A DNA stretch of 22,216 nucleotides from an uncultured Selenomonadaceae bacterium. Lineage in GTDB: Bacteria; Bacillota; Negativicutes; Selenomonadales; Selenomonadaceae. A program made the translations under genes and the position numbers. This document shows positions 20,249 through 22,216 of the stretch, in pieces. The notes beneath the pieces are model-generated. The model saw only the letters and a program-made list of their open reading frames with translations. It was not told where the DNA came from and did no database searches. Location: NCBI GenBank assembly GCA_902782705.1, contig CACZOL010000185.1:1-22216 (forward strand), given 5' to 3'. Numbering within the stretch: position 1 is the first letter of the stretch; the number at the start of each line of letters is the position of its first letter.

Positions 20249-22216
20249 TCAGTGTTTCTCTTTCAGCATGGGCTTCAAATATTTTCCCGTATAGGATTTC
20301 TTGACTTTTGCAATTTCTTCCGGCGTACCCTGCGCGACGATCGTTCCTCCTTTATCCCCGCCCTCCGGGCCGAGATCGATGATATAGTCCGCCGACTTGA
20401 CGACGTCGAGATTATGCTCGATGACGATGACCGTGTCGCCGCCATCCACGAGCCGCTGCAAGATCACGAGCAGCTTCTCGATATCCGCCGTATGCAGCCC
20501 CGTGGTCGGCTCATCGAGGATATAGAGCGTCCGCCCCGTCGAGCGACGGGAGAGCTCCGTCGCGAGCTTCACGCGCTGCGCCTCCCCGCCGGAAAGGGTC
20601 GTGGCGGGCTGTCCGAGCCGCACATAGCCCAGCCCTACATCTTGGATCACCTGCATCTTTCTGGCGATACTCGGCACGTTGGCGAAGAATTCCACCGCCT
20701 CGTCGATGGTCATGTTCAGCACGTCGGAAATCGTTTTCCCTTTGTATGTTACTTCCAGCGTCTCGCGGTTGTAACGTGCGCCCTTGCATACTTCGCAGGG
20801 AACGTAAACGTCCGGCAGGAAATGCATCTCAATCTTGATGATGCCGTCGCCGCGGCAAGCCTCACATCGGCCGCCCTTCACGTTGAAGCTGAACCGCCCC
20901 GCCTTGTAACCACGGATCTTCGCCTCCGGCGTGCCGCTGAAAAGCTGGCGGATCGCGTCGAACACCCCCGTATAGGTCGCGGGGTTCGAGCGCGGCGTAC
21001 GACCAATCGGCGACTGGTCGATATTAACGATCTTATCGATATTCTCGAGGCCGTGAATAACTTTGTGCCGCCCCGGTTTTCCCTTTGCGCGGTAAAGGCG
21101 CGCAGCTATCCCTTTGTATAATATCTCGTTGACCAGCGTGCTCTTGCCCGAGCCGGAAACACCCGTGACGAGAGTCAATGTGCCAAGCGGGAAACGCACG
21201 GTCAGGTTTTTCAGATTGTTTTCCGCTGCGCCCACAATCTCTATGAAATTTCCATTGCCTGCTCGCCGCGTCTTGGGTACGGGAATGAACCGCTTGCGGC
21301 TCAGATATTGCCCGGTCACCGAAGCCGCTACGCGCTTGACTTCCTCCGCCGTCCCCTGCGCGACAATCTCGCCGCCATGCTCGCCAGCGCCGGGACCAAT
21401 GTCGATAATCTGATCCGCCGCATACATCGTGTCTTCGTCGTGCTCGACAACAATCAGCGTGTTGCCGAGATCGCGCAGCCGTTTCAGCGCGTCCAAGAGA
21501 CGGTCGTTATCCCGCTGATGAAGCCCGATGCTCGGCTCGTCAAGGATATAGAGCACGCCGACGAGTCCCGAGCCGATCTGCGTTGCGAGGCGAATGCGCT
21601 GCGCCTCGCCGCCGGAAAGCGTCCCCGCCGCCCGTGAAAGCGTCAGATAGTCGAGCCCCACATGCACAAGGAACCCGAGGCGGGCATGGATTTCCTTCAA
21701 AATCTGCGCCGCGATTTTCTGCTCGCGGGGCGTCAAATCCAGGGACGAGAAAAACTCGTCCGCGTCACGGATCGTGAGCTGCGTCGCCTCGTGAATGCTC
21801 TTGCCGCCCACCGTGACAGCAAGCGTCTCCGGCTTCAGGCGTGCGCCATGGCAAACCGGACAGGGGGTGACCGTCATGAAGTTCTCGTAGCTCTCGCGCA
21901 TCTCGTCGCTTTCCGCCTCGCGGTAACGACGGGAAAGCAATGGCATGACGCCCTCGAAAGGATTGTAATATTCCTTATACTCGCCGTACATATTCTCATA
22001 GCCGTACTCGAAGCACTCCTCGCCCGAGCCATAGAGCAAGATATCCCGAACCTTCTTTTTCAGCTTGGAGAAGGGCATATCTATCGTGCAGCCGTACTTC
22101 CGCAGCACGCCGTCCATCTGACACATAGCGTAAGAATTGAGATTCTTCGACAGCGGCGCGAAAACGCCCTGCGCGACGGAAAGCGACGGATCGGGCATCA
22201 CAAGCTCCTCGTCGAA
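20249..22216 (-). CDS. uvrA: UvrA: excinuclease ABC subunit A (N-terminal part outside window)
   Basis: About 655 C-terminal residues are present; the full protein is about 940, so nearly 290 N-terminal residues lie beyond the right edge. The visible part starts FDEELVMPDPSLSVAQGVFA. It holds CPVCHGARLKPE, the first ABC signature LSGGEAQRIRLA with Walker B LYILDEPSIGLH, the second Walker A GVSGSGKSTLVNEIL, a zinc module (CEAC and CEVC, C-x2-C-x19-C-x2-C), and the second signature LSGGEAQRVKLA with LYILDEPTTGLH. UvrA is the damage-recognition ATPase that loads UvrB in nucleotide excision repair. The frame is open to the window edge. The stop is 19 bases before uvrC, indicating an operon. Confidence 0.98.
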   Translation of the reverse strand, partial: FDEELVMPDPSLSVAQGVFAPLSKNLNSYAMCQMDGVLRKYGCTIDMPFSKLKKKVRDILLYGSGEECFEYGYENMYGEYKEYYNPFEGVMPLLSRRYREAESDEMRESYENFMTVTPCPVCHGARLKPETLAVTVGGKSIHEATQLTIRDADEFFSSLDLTPREQKIAAQILKEIHARLGFLVHVGLDYLTLSRAAGTLSGGEAQRIRLATQIGSGLVGVLYILDEPSIGLHQRDNDRLLDALKRLRDLGNTLIVVEHDEDTMYAADQIIDIGPGAGEHGGEIVAQGTAEEVKRVAASVTGQYLSRKRFIPVPKTRRAGNGNFIEIVGAAENNLKNLTVRFPLGTLTLVTGVSGSGKSTLVNEILYKGIAARLYRAKGKPGRHKVIHGLENIDKIVNIDQSPIGRTPRSNPATYTGVFDAIRQLFSGTPEAKIRGYKAGRFSFNVKGGRCEACRGDGIIKIEMHFLPDVYVPCEVCKGARYNRETLEVTYKGKTISDVLNMTIDEAVEFFANVPSIARKMQVIQDVGLGYVRLGQPATTLSGGEAQRVKLATELSRRSTGRTLYILDEPTTGLHTADIEKLLVILQRLVDGGDTVIVIEHNLDVVKSADYIIDLGPEGGDKGGTIVAQGTPEEIAKVKKSYTGKYLKPMLKEKH

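Overview
The window looks like chromosomal DNA of a GC-rich, low-copy Firmicute, most likely one of the Negativicutes (Selenomonas/Mitsuokella-like). This assignment is an inference. It rests on Gram-positive-type division genes (sepF, ylmH, divIVA) in the classical ylm order, lspA-rluD-pyrR synteny as in Bacillus, nrdR and a rodZ-like gene, and a high-GC codon bias. No rRNA, tRNA, insertion sequence or complete CRISPR array is visible.

Layout. (1) Positions 1-374 hold the N-terminal part of a TauE/SafE permease, minus strand, with its own promoter. (2) Positions 375-2328 are a visibly AT-richer accessory block. It holds a lone type I-E-like CRISPR repeat (468-496), a small immunity-like protein (562-963), the 3' remnant of a gene that overlaps its start (956-1081), an uncharacterised DPDNG-motif protein (1192-1917) and a 411-base gene-free stretch with inverted repeats. 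(3) Positions 2329-3648 encode a CNNM/CBS/CorC membrane protein, the only plus-strand gene besides fba. It ends at a bidirectional terminator (3665-3694). (4) Positions 3696-8429 are a minus-strand operon sepF-proC-ylmH-divIVA-lspA-rluD-pyrR, with its promoter at 8482-8509. (5) Positions 8580-15276 are a second minus-strand operon rodZ-ygiQ-nrdR-(B12 radical SAM)-pgeF-yggS. It runs from a near-consensus promoter (15248-15276) to a terminator (8580-8600). (6) Positions 15299-16382 carry fba, with its own promoter, a candidate operator and a terminator. (7) Positions 16402-22216 are minus-strand uvrA (5' part missing)-uvrC-glycosyltransferase-unknown protein, ending on the same bidirectional terminator as fba.

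How the genes fit together. The core genes cover septum assembly and cell shape (SepF, DivIVA, RodZ), lipoprotein maturation (LspA), rRNA modification and ribosome rescue (RluD, YlmH), proline and pyrimidine metabolism (ProC, PyrR), PLP and nucleoside homeostasis (YggS, PgeF), dNTP control (NrdR), glycolysis (Fba) and excision repair (UvrA, UvrC). Tight ATGA overlaps at pyrR-side genes (rluD/lspA, lspA/divIVA, ylmH/proC) support translational coupling. The interesting material is the accessory block at 375-2328, which carries traces of a lost CRISPR array and a lost toxin-like gene, and the glycosyltransferase pair downstream of uvrC.
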